Positions 1 through 5,503 of a stretch of DNA of 5,503 nucleotides are shown one piece after another. Position 1 is the first letter of the stretch; each line of letters begins with the position of its first letter. The notes under the pieces are model-generated. The model had not been told where the DNA came from, made no database searches, and worked only from the letters and a program-made list of their open reading frames with translations. The stretch spans positions 1 through 5,503 of the forward strand of contig CALAQT010000573.1 in assembly GCA_937888775.1 (NCBI GenBank), in the 5' to 3' direction. Source of the stretch: an uncultured Actinomycetes bacterium (GTDB taxonomy: Bacteria; Actinomycetota; Thermoleophilia; Solirubrobacterales; Solirubrobacteraceae). The translations under genes were made by a program, and so were the position numbers.

Positions 1-133
1 CGACGCGCCGGTTGGCCGCCGGCCCGCGCGGCTTGCCCAGCGCCGCGCCGGAGAGCAGCGCGCCTGTGCTGCCGGCAACCGCCACGACCGTCACGCTCGC
101 TGCCACCATCGAGCGGCTTCGTCGGCTTCTCAT
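1..133 (-). CDS. N-terminus of an exported protein with signal peptide (partial, runs off the window)
   Basis: The minus strand opens with ATG at 133-131 and stays open to the window edge, giving 44 residues. They begin MRSRRSRSMVAASV: a basic n-region with five arginines, then a hydrophobic stretch of about 20 residues rich in Ala, Val and Gly (roughly residues 9-32), ending in small residues before a polar Lys-Pro-Arg segment. This is the pattern of a Sec-type signal peptide, or an N-terminal membrane anchor. An excellent Shine-Dalgarno (AGAGGAG at 148-142) sits 8 bases upstream and supports this start over the internal Met at residue 9. The mature domain lies outside the window, so the function cannot be named. 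The gene diverges from the DUF4188 gene. The opposite strand here is also open but reads as low-complexity Arg/Pro/Ser sequence, so I take this strand as the coding one. Confidence 0.6.
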   Translation of the reverse strand, partial: MRSRRSRSMVAASVTVVAVAGSTGALLSGAALGKPRGPAANRRV

Positions 134-141
134 CCGAGCTG

Positions 142-148
142 CTCCTCT
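142..148 (-). promoter_or_regulatory. Ribosome binding site of the exported-protein gene
   Basis: The minus strand reads AGAGGAG, a near-perfect Shine-Dalgarno core, with 8 bases between it and the ATG at 133. It decides the start of the left-edge gene. It also lies in the short gap before the divergent DUF4188 gene, which leaves little room for a separate leader if that gene starts at 157. Confidence 0.6.
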
Positions 149-156
149 CTCAAAGG

Positions 157-708
157 GTGGCCACGAGGCTACTCGGCGGCGAAACTGCGAAGCTTTGCCA
201 GGTGAAGCTGCGCACGGGACGATGGGCCGCCAGCTACGACGGCGAACTGGTCGTGTTCATGATCGGCATGCGGATCAACCGGCCGTGGAAACCAAGGCAA
301 TGGTGGCCGGTGTTCGTGGCGATGTCCCGCATGATCAAATGGCTCAAGCAGCACCCCCAGGCTGGGCTGTTGCATTACGAGCAGTCGCTCCGCAGCCCAC
401 TGAGTCCGATGCTGGTGCAGTACTGGCGCTCGTTCGAGGATCTCGAGCGCTTTGCCCGATCCCCTGACGCGCCGCATCTCGACGCCTGGAAGCGCTTCAA
501 CGCGACTGTGCGTGACAGCGGCGACGTCGGCATCTGGCACGAGACCTACCGGGTGTCGGCCGGCGCGAGTGAGTCGATCTTCGGCAACATGCCGCCGGGC
601 GGTTTGGGCGTGGCCGGAGATCTGGCGCCGGTTGGTTCAACCGCCGCCACGGCAGCCAAGCGCATCGGCGCGCGAACGGACGACCAAGCCCCCGTCGACC
701 CCTACTAG
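157..708 (+). CDS. DUF4188 domain-containing protein (monooxygenase-like, function unknown)
   Basis: The translation matches the conserved core I know for the DUF4188 family. From the GTG at 157 these include VVFMIGMRINRPWK (residues 32-45), LVQYWRSFEDLERFARSPDAPH (86-107), GDVGIWHETY (122-131) and the terminal SESIFGNMPP (138-147). The family is small, soluble and often labelled monooxygenase-like, because the fold resembles dimeric alpha/beta-barrel proteins; its reaction is not established. The last ~30 residues are a disordered Ala/Thr-rich tail. No signal peptide or membrane segment is seen. The start is uncertain. GTG at 157 gives 183 residues but lacks a spaced Shine-Dalgarno and sits 23 bases from the divergent gene. 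GTG at 202 (168 residues, starting just before KLRTGRW) fits the usual start of the domain better. The frame is also open upstream to the window edge, without ATG. An IS982 element begins 12 bases after the stop and leaves the gene intact. Confidence 0.85.
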   Translation: MATRLLGGETAKLCQVKLRTGRWAASYDGELVVFMIGMRINRPWKPRQWWPVFVAMSRMIKWLKQHPQAGLLHYEQSLRSPLSPMLVQYWRSFEDLERFARSPDAPHLDAWKRFNATVRDSGDVGIWHETYRVSAGASESIFGNMPPGGLGVAGDLAPVGSTAATAAKRIGARTDDQAPVDPY

Positions 709-720
709 CCCCTCCGGCAA

Positions 721-740
721 CTAAATGAGTGATGCCACGG
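721..740 (+). repeat. Left terminal inverted repeat of the IS982 element
   Basis: CTAAATGAGTGATGCCACGG matches the reverse complement of the right end (CTAGATGGTTGATGCCACGG) at 17 of 20 positions. The inner 11 bases (TGATGCCACGG) are identical. The transposase stop codon follows immediately at 741-743. Confidence 0.8.
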
Positions 741-1631
741 TCATGTGGTGTAGGGGACGAGGTTGCGGCTTGGGAGCCCGAGTTGGTGGTTGTGGCTGAT
801 GCAGGCAGCGAGGGCGAGCAGGCGAACGCAGATCCTCACGCGGAGGTTGTGCAGGGTGCGGGCGCCGTGTCGTTCCAGGCCGAGGGTGCTCTTGGTGGTT
901 TGGATGATCGATTCGACGCGTTGGCGGATGCCCGAGATCATGGGTGCCTGCCCGGGCTCGTCTTTGCGGTTGGGTCTGACGATCGTTGCGCCGAGCTTGG
1001 CTGCGGCCGTTTCGAACTCAGAGCCGGCGTAGCCCTTGTCAGCGACGACCGTGGTGGGGCCGCGCAGACCGCGAGCGAGCAGGCCGATCGCTACCTCGCG
1101 CTCGCCGCGTTCGGGAGACCACAGGGTCGCGGCGCGAGGCGTTCCGTCCAGCGCGCTGAGCAGATGCAGGCGCATCCCATAGAAGTAGCGCGAATGGCTG
1201 GCGCAGTATCCGTAGCCCGCGGCATCACCGATCGCGTCCGCCAGCGCGCTGTCGCCGGCGCGCTTGACCGTTTCGCGCGAGCGGGCGGTTTCCACCGGCG
1301 TGGAGTCCAACACCAGCAGATTGTCGTGGTAGCCCGGGCTCTGGGAGGCGAAGATGCCGATCAGCCACTCGATCGCGCTCTCCAGCCGCGCGCGGCGCTT
1401 GTGGAAGGCGTCCTGGTCGAGGATCACGGGAAACAGATGCGCCAACCGGCGTCTGGCGGCCGCCACGAACCGGCGATCGGAATCGTGATAGCCCAGCAGA
1501 ACCTGCGCGACGGCGAGCGTGACGACCTCCGCGTCGGTCACCATTCGTCGCGCGTTTCCTGGCGGTGTCGGCAGGAGATCGTCCGCGGTGCAGAACACCA
1601 CGGTCAGAAGCGAATCGAGGTCGGCGTCCAT
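741..1631 (-). CDS. IS982 family transposase (DDE type)
   Basis: This enzyme cuts and rejoins the ends of its insertion sequence. The ATG at 1631 gives 296 residues, the usual family length, and is preceded by a good Shine-Dalgarno (GGAAGGGG about 5 bases upstream). A GTG at 1667 would add 12 residues but has less support. The N-terminus MDADLDSLLTVV and a helical region to about residue 100 are typical of IS982. The catalytic triad is visible: D109 in LLVLDSTPVE, D198 in VVADKGYAGSE and E240 in IRQRVESIIQTTK, followed by the basic, helical C-terminus. No frameshift or stop interrupts it, so it looks functional. The plus-strand open frames across this stretch are antisense shadows. Family assignment rests on motif recognition and element size; the exact IS name cannot be given. 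Confidence 0.9.
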   Translation of the reverse strand: MDADLDSLLTVVFCTADDLLPTPPGNARRMVTDAEVVTLAVAQVLLGYHDSDRRFVAAARRRLAHLFPVILDQDAFHKRRARLESAIEWLIGIFASQSPGYHDNLLVLDSTPVETARSRETVKRAGDSALADAIGDAAGYGYCASHSRYFYGMRLHLLSALDGTPRAATLWSPERGEREVAIGLLARGLRGPTTVVADKGYAGSEFETAAAKLGATIVRPNRKDEPGQAPMISGIRQRVESIIQTTKSTLGLERHGARTLHNLRVRICVRLLALAACISHNHQLGLPSRNLVPYTT

Positions 1632-1713
1632 CACGGCCCCTTCCGGTCGGTGCTGGCTATTGAGCACCGCCGACTTCGATCGCTTCCTTATGTCCCCTTC
1701 AATCAGCCACGTC

Positions 1714-1733
1714 CCGTGGCATCAACCATCTAG
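1714..1733 (-). repeat. Right terminal inverted repeat of the IS982 element
   Basis: Read on the minus strand this is CTAGATGGTTGATGCCACGG, pairing with 721-740 at 17 of 20 positions; the mismatches are at positions 4, 8 and 9 from the tip. It lies on the transposase-start side, so any promoter driving the transposase must lie between it and 1631. Confidence 0.8.
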
Positions 1734-1812
1734 GCATTGTGAAGCGGTCCAGCAAGCAATCTCGCATTGGCAGAGCCCGCGCGATGAAGTCGATGCCGAC
1801 GACGCGATGTTC

Positions 1813-1827
1813 GACGCCGACGGCGTC
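1813..1827 (-). terminator. Possible weak hairpin after the NERD-NTPase gene
   Basis: GACGCC and GGCGTC form a 6-bp GC-rich stem around a 3-base loop, 9 bases beyond the TAG stop at 1837-1839 on the minus strand. No T-run follows, so it is at best an imperfect intrinsic terminator and may be a chance palindrome in GC-rich DNA. The remaining bases between the gene and the IS right end (1734-1812) hold nothing I can recognise. Confidence 0.2.
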
Positions 1828-1836
1828 CGGCGGCAC

Positions 1837-3059
1837 CTACGCATTGACACGTGTCTCGATCGCCCGGACCGCCGCGGTGGCCGCCTTTCCGATGTCGGGT
1901 TCTTGGGTGAAGCGTCGGAGCGCCTGAGCGGCTCGTCGATCACCACGGTCAGCGAGCACGCTGACGATGTGCTGCCGCGTGTCCCAGGCGCGGCCAAAGG
2001 CGGTGCGGAGCCGATCCGGGTGCTCAAGACTCCAGGTGAGTGCCTGGACGCCAGCGTCTGGCATGTGGGCGAGTATGAGGTCGTGAGCGGGCAGGTCGTC
2101 GAGCCAGCGGGCGGTGTGCAAGCTCGACAGGAAGCCGGCGAGGGTATCCCGGTGTTCGCCGGTGAGGGCGGCCCACGCTGCGTCTGCCGCCCGGCGTTCG
2201 CCGGGTGTCGGTTCGCGGTCGCGGACGGCGTTGAGCATGACGGTGAGGCCGGCGCGCCAGGCTGGGTCGTTGCTGCCGCCGTGCGCGGGTTCGGGAATGG
2301 GCTGACCGTCGGCGGCGAGCAGGCGGAGCGCGACGATGATGCCGCGCATGCTGTCCGACGGCATCATCCACTGCTCCGGGTTCGCACGCGCGATGTGATC
2401 GGTCACGGCGTTGCGGACGAGCGGGTTGGAGAGGTCCTTGAGCCGGCCGAGGATCCAGTCGTCGTACATGCCGGTCTCGCTGGCGCGTAGTGCCATCGCG
2501 AACAGGCGCTCCTGGTCGTTCTCGTCAAGCGAGCTGACCCCTTCGTAGTAGGGGCCAATGGCCTCGGTTTCGAACTGCGAGGACACGATCCCGCGCGCCA
2601 TCCGCAGAGCGGTTGAGTCCTCGGGATGGTCGAGGACCGCGCGGATCTCCCTGGTGATGTCGTCGAGGGTTCGTGCGGGTTCGATGCCCCCGAGGGCGGA
2701 CAGGGCTTCGACGATCATGCCGTCGAGCATCATGTTGCCCGTGGGCAGCGCCTCGACGGCGGCGATCACCTGGGCGCGTTGTCTGTCGTCGAAACGCCAG
2801 GCGCAGTCATGGGCGATCCCCAGACCGACGAGGCGCAGGTGGTAGCGCTTGGCGGCGAAGCAGCGAGCGATCACGTCCGGCAGAACCTCCGGCGGCGCGT
2901 CCGGAGTGTGAAGCAGTTCCGCAGCCAGGTACAGGGCCCCGAGTCCGAGGTCCGGGTGGTCGTGGAGCAGCACGGACGCGGTGGCGAACGCCTGAGACGA
3001 CCGGCGCACGTGCAGGTGGTCGGTTGCCGCATTGATGACCGTCTGGGCGGGCAGACCAC
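1837..3059 (-). CDS. Helical/HEAT-like C-terminal segment (last part of the broken gene)
   Basis: About 406 residues from GLPAQTVINAATDHL (near 3057) to ETRVNA and TAG. The composition is alternating amphipathic helices rich in Leu, Ala, Arg and Asp. The final stretch, from HIVSVLADRGDRRAAQALRR (about residues 1050-1069 restored) into EPDIGKAATAAVRAIE, reads like a HEAT repeat. I recognise no catalytic motif. In STAND proteins this position normally holds the ligand-sensing superhelix (TPR, HEAT or WD repeats), which is the role inferred here. The frame is open further upstream to an ATG at 3510, but residues before about 3060 are Arg-rich shadow of the NTPase segment, so 3510 should not be used as a start. 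No plausible internal start or ribosome binding site precedes this segment, so it is a continuation and not a separate gene. Confidence 0.75.
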
Positions 3060-4820
3060 CCGGCCCCTCAGCGCGTACGTGTTCGCGAAGATGTGGCCGG
3101 CGAGCCCGGGGATGTTCTGCTCCACGCTGTCCAGGACGGCGTCGCACAACTCGTCCGTGCGTTCCAGCAGCCGCATGACCCCCTCGAGATAGCGCCCCTG
3201 CGCGACCAGCCGCCCGACCGCGGTCAGCTGCGCTTCGCCGGCCGCATCCGCCTGCACCGGCAGCATCCAGTGGCCCGTGAACGCGGGACCGTCTCCCGCG
3301 GCGAACCTGATCCCGGGCTGTGTGGTGTGAGCGCAGGCGACCGCGATCGCGTCGCAGAGCAGAGCGTCCGTGACCCGTTCGGCGAGCGGGCCCAACCGCC
3401 CGGTGGCAGCGGCTTCGAGCACGTCGGAGTCCTCGCAGGCTGAGAGGAGCTCGGTGAGGCGCGTCTCGTCGCTTTCCAGTGCGATCGCGTCGGAGCGCAG
3501 GTCTCCGCATGGCGGCTCGTTCAGGACCCGGGCGAGACCCGCGGCGTCGGGATCTGCGATCAGCGCCTCGGCGGCCAGGAAGCGTTCGTGTCGCTCGTGT
3601 GCGAAGGAGACGCGGCCGTGGGTGACACGCACGAGCGGGCCGGTGAGCAGCTCTCGGAGCTCGTCGCCGTCGAGAGCGTGCTCACGCCGCAGCGTGCGGT
3701 TGACGTCCGGCCTGGGCAGTGAGGGGATCAGCTCCTCATGCATGCGCAGGGCGAGCGCGCGCAGCGCGCCGCGGTGGCGCTCGTCGCCGTCGAGCGCCCG
3801 GTCGACGTAGATGTCGAGCAGTTCGGCGCTGGTCGTCTCGGCCGGAAGATCGGTCGCGCAGTCGGCGGCGAGCGCGAGCTCCAAGGGCGTGGTGAACGGT
3901 TCGCAGCGTTCGATGATGTCCGCATGCCCGTAGGCATCGAGCAGGGCGAGACGCTCGTCCGCGTGCGGAACCTGGAGCTCGATGTCGATTAGGTCGGGCA
4001 GCGCGGCGGTCTCCGGCGCTGACTGCGCGGTGATGATGATGCCATGAGTCGGGGTGCGAAGCCGTGCGGTCTGCGCGCCGGAGACGAGCGCGCGACGTAC
4101 GCCCTGCGGCGCCTTGCTCAGGTCATCGACGACGAACACCAGGGCGCGGCCCGCGGCGTTTGCAGCGCGCAGCAGTTCGCTGGCCGGCAGCGGCGTGTAC
4201 GGCGCGACCGCGCGTGCGACCGCGGTTCGAAACGACTCCTCGCACACCTCGGCAGCCAGCCAGATTGGGACGTGCCCGGCCCGGGCGAGCTCGCCGGCGA
4301 CGTGAAGCGCCCACAGCGTCTTGCCGCGCCCCGACCCGCCACGCAACAGCACTGCCCGCCCCGCTGCGGCGAGATCGGCGATCTCAGGACGCGGCGAAGG
4401 CTGACCGTCAACATGCACCCCTGTCGGCACGAGTGGCGGCAGATCCGCGTGCTGCTGGAGGAAGAGGCCGAGGTACGCGTCCACGGCGGCGGCGCCGGCA
4501 TGACGTACCAGCGCCTCCGGCGAGTCCTCCTCCTCGCGGTACAGGTTGAGGTGGCGGCGCAACGCGTCCCAGTCCTCATCGGACCAGGGCAGGGTCGGGC
4601 CGGGCTTCTGCAGACGCTCCAGCAGCTCGTCGTAGCCGACCACCGCGACATGCGCGCGGCGCCACACACGCGACCCCACGGGGAGCGACGGGTACGCGCA
4701 GACGAGAGTGTCGATGTCGCTGTAGAACTTCCGGGCGCTCGGCGCGGGCACGCCGGCGGCTGCCCGGAATGTCTGCATCTCATCGCTAAGCGCGTAGGTG
4801 GCGTTGAGCGCCTGCACAAG
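3060..4820 (-). CDS. STAND/NACHT-like P-loop NTPase segment (middle of the broken gene)
   Basis: Numbering follows the restored protein. Walker A is GGSGRGKT (260-267, bases 4340-4317). A Walker B-like strand is ALVFVVDD (325-332) with D331 and D332. GIIITAQ (359-365) fits the following strand with its polar sensor residue. FAHERHERFLAAEAL (505-519) is the His/Phe-Leu-Ala-Ala signature seen in the winged-helix part of NACHT and related STAND proteins. Such NTPases act as ATP-dependent switches that oligomerise on sensing a trigger. Residues 125-235 are an acidic linker with Trp and Tyr. The frame opens at a GTG (4832) that overlaps the upstream frame, but this is not a credible start: it begins inside the NERD domain with no ribosome binding site. 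Native coding ends near TYALRGR (to about 3060); beyond that the frame degenerates, although open to 2871. Confidence 0.8.
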
Positions 4821-5116
4821 GGGTTGCGCCACTCTTCGACACGTTTACTGCCGACGCGAACGGTCCATGGTCCGTTCGTGGGGCCGTCGATGACCGGCCC
4901 GGGGAAGACCTTCTGGTCGAGTTGGACGGCGCGGTGGTCGGTGACCACGACGAAGTCGATCTGTCGCTCCTCCCGGCCGGCCCGGAAGTTGGCGAAGATG
5001 CGGGCGGTCACGCCGAGCTTGAGCAGGTCATGCCGCAGGCGGGCGAGGAACTCACGCTCGCTCGCTACTGGGATGGGATTGCCGAGGTAGACCTCGACGG
5101 TGTTGTGTGTGCTCAT
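4820..5116 (-). CDS. NERD-domain fragment: predicted nuclease effector (first segment of the broken gene)
   Basis: This segment gives the first 99 residues in frame. NERD is a nuclease-related domain of the PD-(D/E)xK superfamily. Seen here are a leading helix with acidic residues (SEREFLARLRHDLL, 19-32), D54 in RQIDFVVV, and D67-x-K69 in VQLDQK, matching the D...(D/E)xK core of the fold. NGPW (81-84) and WRNP (96-99) follow, and the next frame continues with LVQALNATYAL, completing the NP-x-x-Q element usual at the end of NERD. ATG at 5116 is chosen because the domain begins within ten residues. AGAGG abuts this ATG with no spacing, which is weak. A GTG at 5158 would add 14 residues (VGYTAEQ...) without a better site. 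Downstream of 4820 the same frame stays open to 4118 but turns into Arg/Ser/Cys-rich nonsense. Confidence 0.75.
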
Positions 5117-5152
5117 CCTCTGCCGCGAATGCGGCGACTGCTCCGCAGTGTA
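5117..5152 (-). promoter_or_regulatory. Leader of the NERD-NTPase gene: two tandem hairpins, AGAGG and a possible -10
   Basis: On the minus strand a TACACT (5152-5147) resembles a -10 box, but no good -35 lies upstream. It overlaps an inverted repeat ACTGC-GGA-GCAGT (5149-5137). One base later a second hairpin, GCCGC-ATTC-GCGGC (5135-5122), is followed directly by AGAGG (5121-5117) and the ATG at 5116. If the -10 is right, transcription starts within or after the first repeat, which would then be an operator-like site and not an RNA hairpin. The promoter assignment is weak; the two inverted repeats are certain as sequence. Confidence 0.3.
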
Positions 5153-5503
5153 ACCCACCGGGAGGCGCTTCTTCGTCGTGCCTCCGGCGTCAGGCCCGTT
5201 TCAGCGTCGGGACGATTGCGCTCGCAGGAGATTCGCCTCGCAGCGCGCGATCGGAATGGCAACAGGGGGATCGCCCGGCCGGGACGCCTTCATAGCCGGA
5301 AGCAGAGCGCACCCGGAGCGGTGGAGGATTGCGGCGGTGCATACGCAAAAGCCTCAGCGGCTTCGCCGGCGACGCAGCTCCCCACGCGCGGTTGGCCCCA
5401 CCAGGCGCACGATCGGTATGTCGCCCATATGGAGGAGCGGGTGTCAACGGGGTAGGGGTGGATAGCCATTGTCTGGTTGGTGGTGGTGATGGTTGATGTG
5501 GTT
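5153..5503. other. Region without a convincing gene
   Basis: Several open frames cross this stretch on both strands, but none has a ribosome binding site together with protein-like composition; they are rich in Arg, Ser and Pro, as expected from GC-rich noncoding DNA. A minus-strand frame is open from the right edge to a TGA at 5292-5290 (70 codons, including MAIHPYPVDTRSS near 5469) and could be the tail of a gene beyond the window, though its composition is unconvincing. Structures present are an inverted repeat with one bulged G (5158-5166 against 5180-5187, 13-base loop), a hairpin with a short A/T run (5347-5363) and a G/T-rich tract at the right edge (5471-5503). Confidence 0.5.
5347..5363 (-). 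terminator. Possible intrinsic terminator for minus-strand transcription from the right
   Basis: Read on the minus strand the sequence is AAGCC-GCTGA-GGCTTTT: a 5-bp stem, a 5-base loop and a run of four T that starts within the stem, then GCG. It would stop a minus-strand transcript entering from beyond the window and so insulate the NERD-NTPase gene from upstream readthrough. The stem is short and the T-run minimal, so this is tentative. Confidence 0.35.

Larger units (their letters stand above)
721..1733 (-). mobile_element. Insertion sequence of the IS982 family, apparently complete (1013 bp)
   Basis: A single transposase gene on the minus strand is bounded by imperfect inverted repeats at 721-740 and 1714-1733. 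The total length of 1013 bp is what is expected for IS982-family elements (about 1 kb). The left end lies directly next to the transposase stop codon and the right end about 80 bases before its start, so there is no passenger gene. No clear target duplication is seen: the left flank ends CCTCCGGCAA and the right flank begins GCATTGTGAA. The true tips may differ by a few bases, or the flanks may have been rearranged after insertion. The element separates the DUF4188 gene from the large NERD-NTPase gene and disrupts neither. Confidence 0.85.
1837..5116 (-). pseudogene. NERD nuclease - STAND/NACHT-like NTPase - helical repeat protein, one gene interrupted by two frame breaks
   Basis: Three successive minus-strand frames join into one protein if a single base is restored at each of two places, near 4820-4823 and near 3059-3067. 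The restored gene is 3282 bases and encodes about 1093 residues. It runs from ATG at 5116 (MSTHNTVEVYLG) to TAG at 1837. Domains in order are NERD (about 10-125), linker (125-235), P-loop NTPase with winged helix (about 235-520), and helical C-terminus (520-1093). There is no signal peptide or membrane segment, so the protein should be cytosolic. The layout of nuclease, switch NTPase and sensor repeats resembles STAND antiphage proteins (Avs, bNACHT); the defence role is inferred. I call it a pseudogene only because the sequence as given does not encode one chain. Lack of stops, preserved motifs and the position of the breaks at G/C runs make base-calling error a real alternative. Confidence 0.75.

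Noticed and set aside
12..467. Plus-strand open frame overlapping the start of the DUF4188 gene
   Set aside because: It overlaps both the signal-peptide gene and the DUF4188 gene in another frame; the product is Arg/Ala/Pro-rich without similarity to anything I recognise.
729..1733. Plus-strand open frame of 334 codons across the insertion sequence
   Set aside because: It is antisense to the IS982 transposase, whose DDE motifs are clear on the other strand; its own product is Ala/Gly/Val/Arg-rich with no recognisable domain.
1519..2490. Plus-strand open frame of 323 codons spanning the IS end and the NERD-NTPase gene
   Set aside because: It crosses the right IS end and is antisense to two coding regions; composition is that of a GC-rich shadow frame.
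4817..4826. Programmed -1 ribosomal frameshift at the first break
   Set aside because: The site (AAC CCC TTG) is not a canonical X-XXY-YYZ heptamer, and the second break has the same one-base deficit at a different non-slippery run, so indels are the simpler explanation.
4044..5090. Plus-strand open frame of 348 codons opposite the NERD and NTPase domains
   Set aside because: It is antisense to the conserved Walker A and NERD motifs and has no domain features of its own.
1837..5503. CRISPR array, tRNA or rRNA genes
   Set aside because: No regularly spaced direct repeats, no cloverleaf-forming segment and no conserved rRNA stretches were seen in the window.

Overview
The window is GC-rich throughout, uses GTG as well as ATG starts, and has long spurious open frames on both strands. 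This fits a high-GC actinobacterium, for example a soil lineage, but nothing seen fixes the genus.

Layout, left to right. The left edge holds the first 44 codons of a minus-strand gene for an exported protein (1-133), with a clear signal peptide and ribosome binding site. Diverging from it is a small plus-strand gene for a DUF4188-family protein (157-708). Twelve bases after its stop lies a complete insertion sequence of the IS982 family (721-1733), with imperfect 20-bp inverted ends and one apparently intact minus-strand transposase (741-1631). From 1837 to 5116, one large minus-strand reading unit fills the rest. The last ~390 bases (5117-5503) have no convincing gene; they hold the leader of the large gene, a possible minus-strand terminator, and perhaps the edge of another mobile element.

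The large unit is the main interest. Read through two apparent single-base losses (near 4820-4823 and near 3059-3067), it gives a protein of about 1093 residues. The order is an N-terminal NERD nuclease-like domain, a P-loop NTPase of STAND/NACHT type (Walker A GGSGRGKT), a winged-helix-like segment, and a ~550-residue helical C-terminus ending in a HEAT-like repeat. An effector nuclease, a switch NTPase and a helical sensor in one chain is the plan of single-gene antiphage NTPases such as Avs and bNACHT proteins. The anti-phage role is inference. No partner gene is visible in the window.

Both frame breaks sit at short G/C runs, and each is repaired by adding one base. They may be sequencing or assembly errors rather than decay, because coding character continues without stop codons in the correct frame on each side. 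The neighbouring IS982 copy marks this as an accessory, rearranging region.
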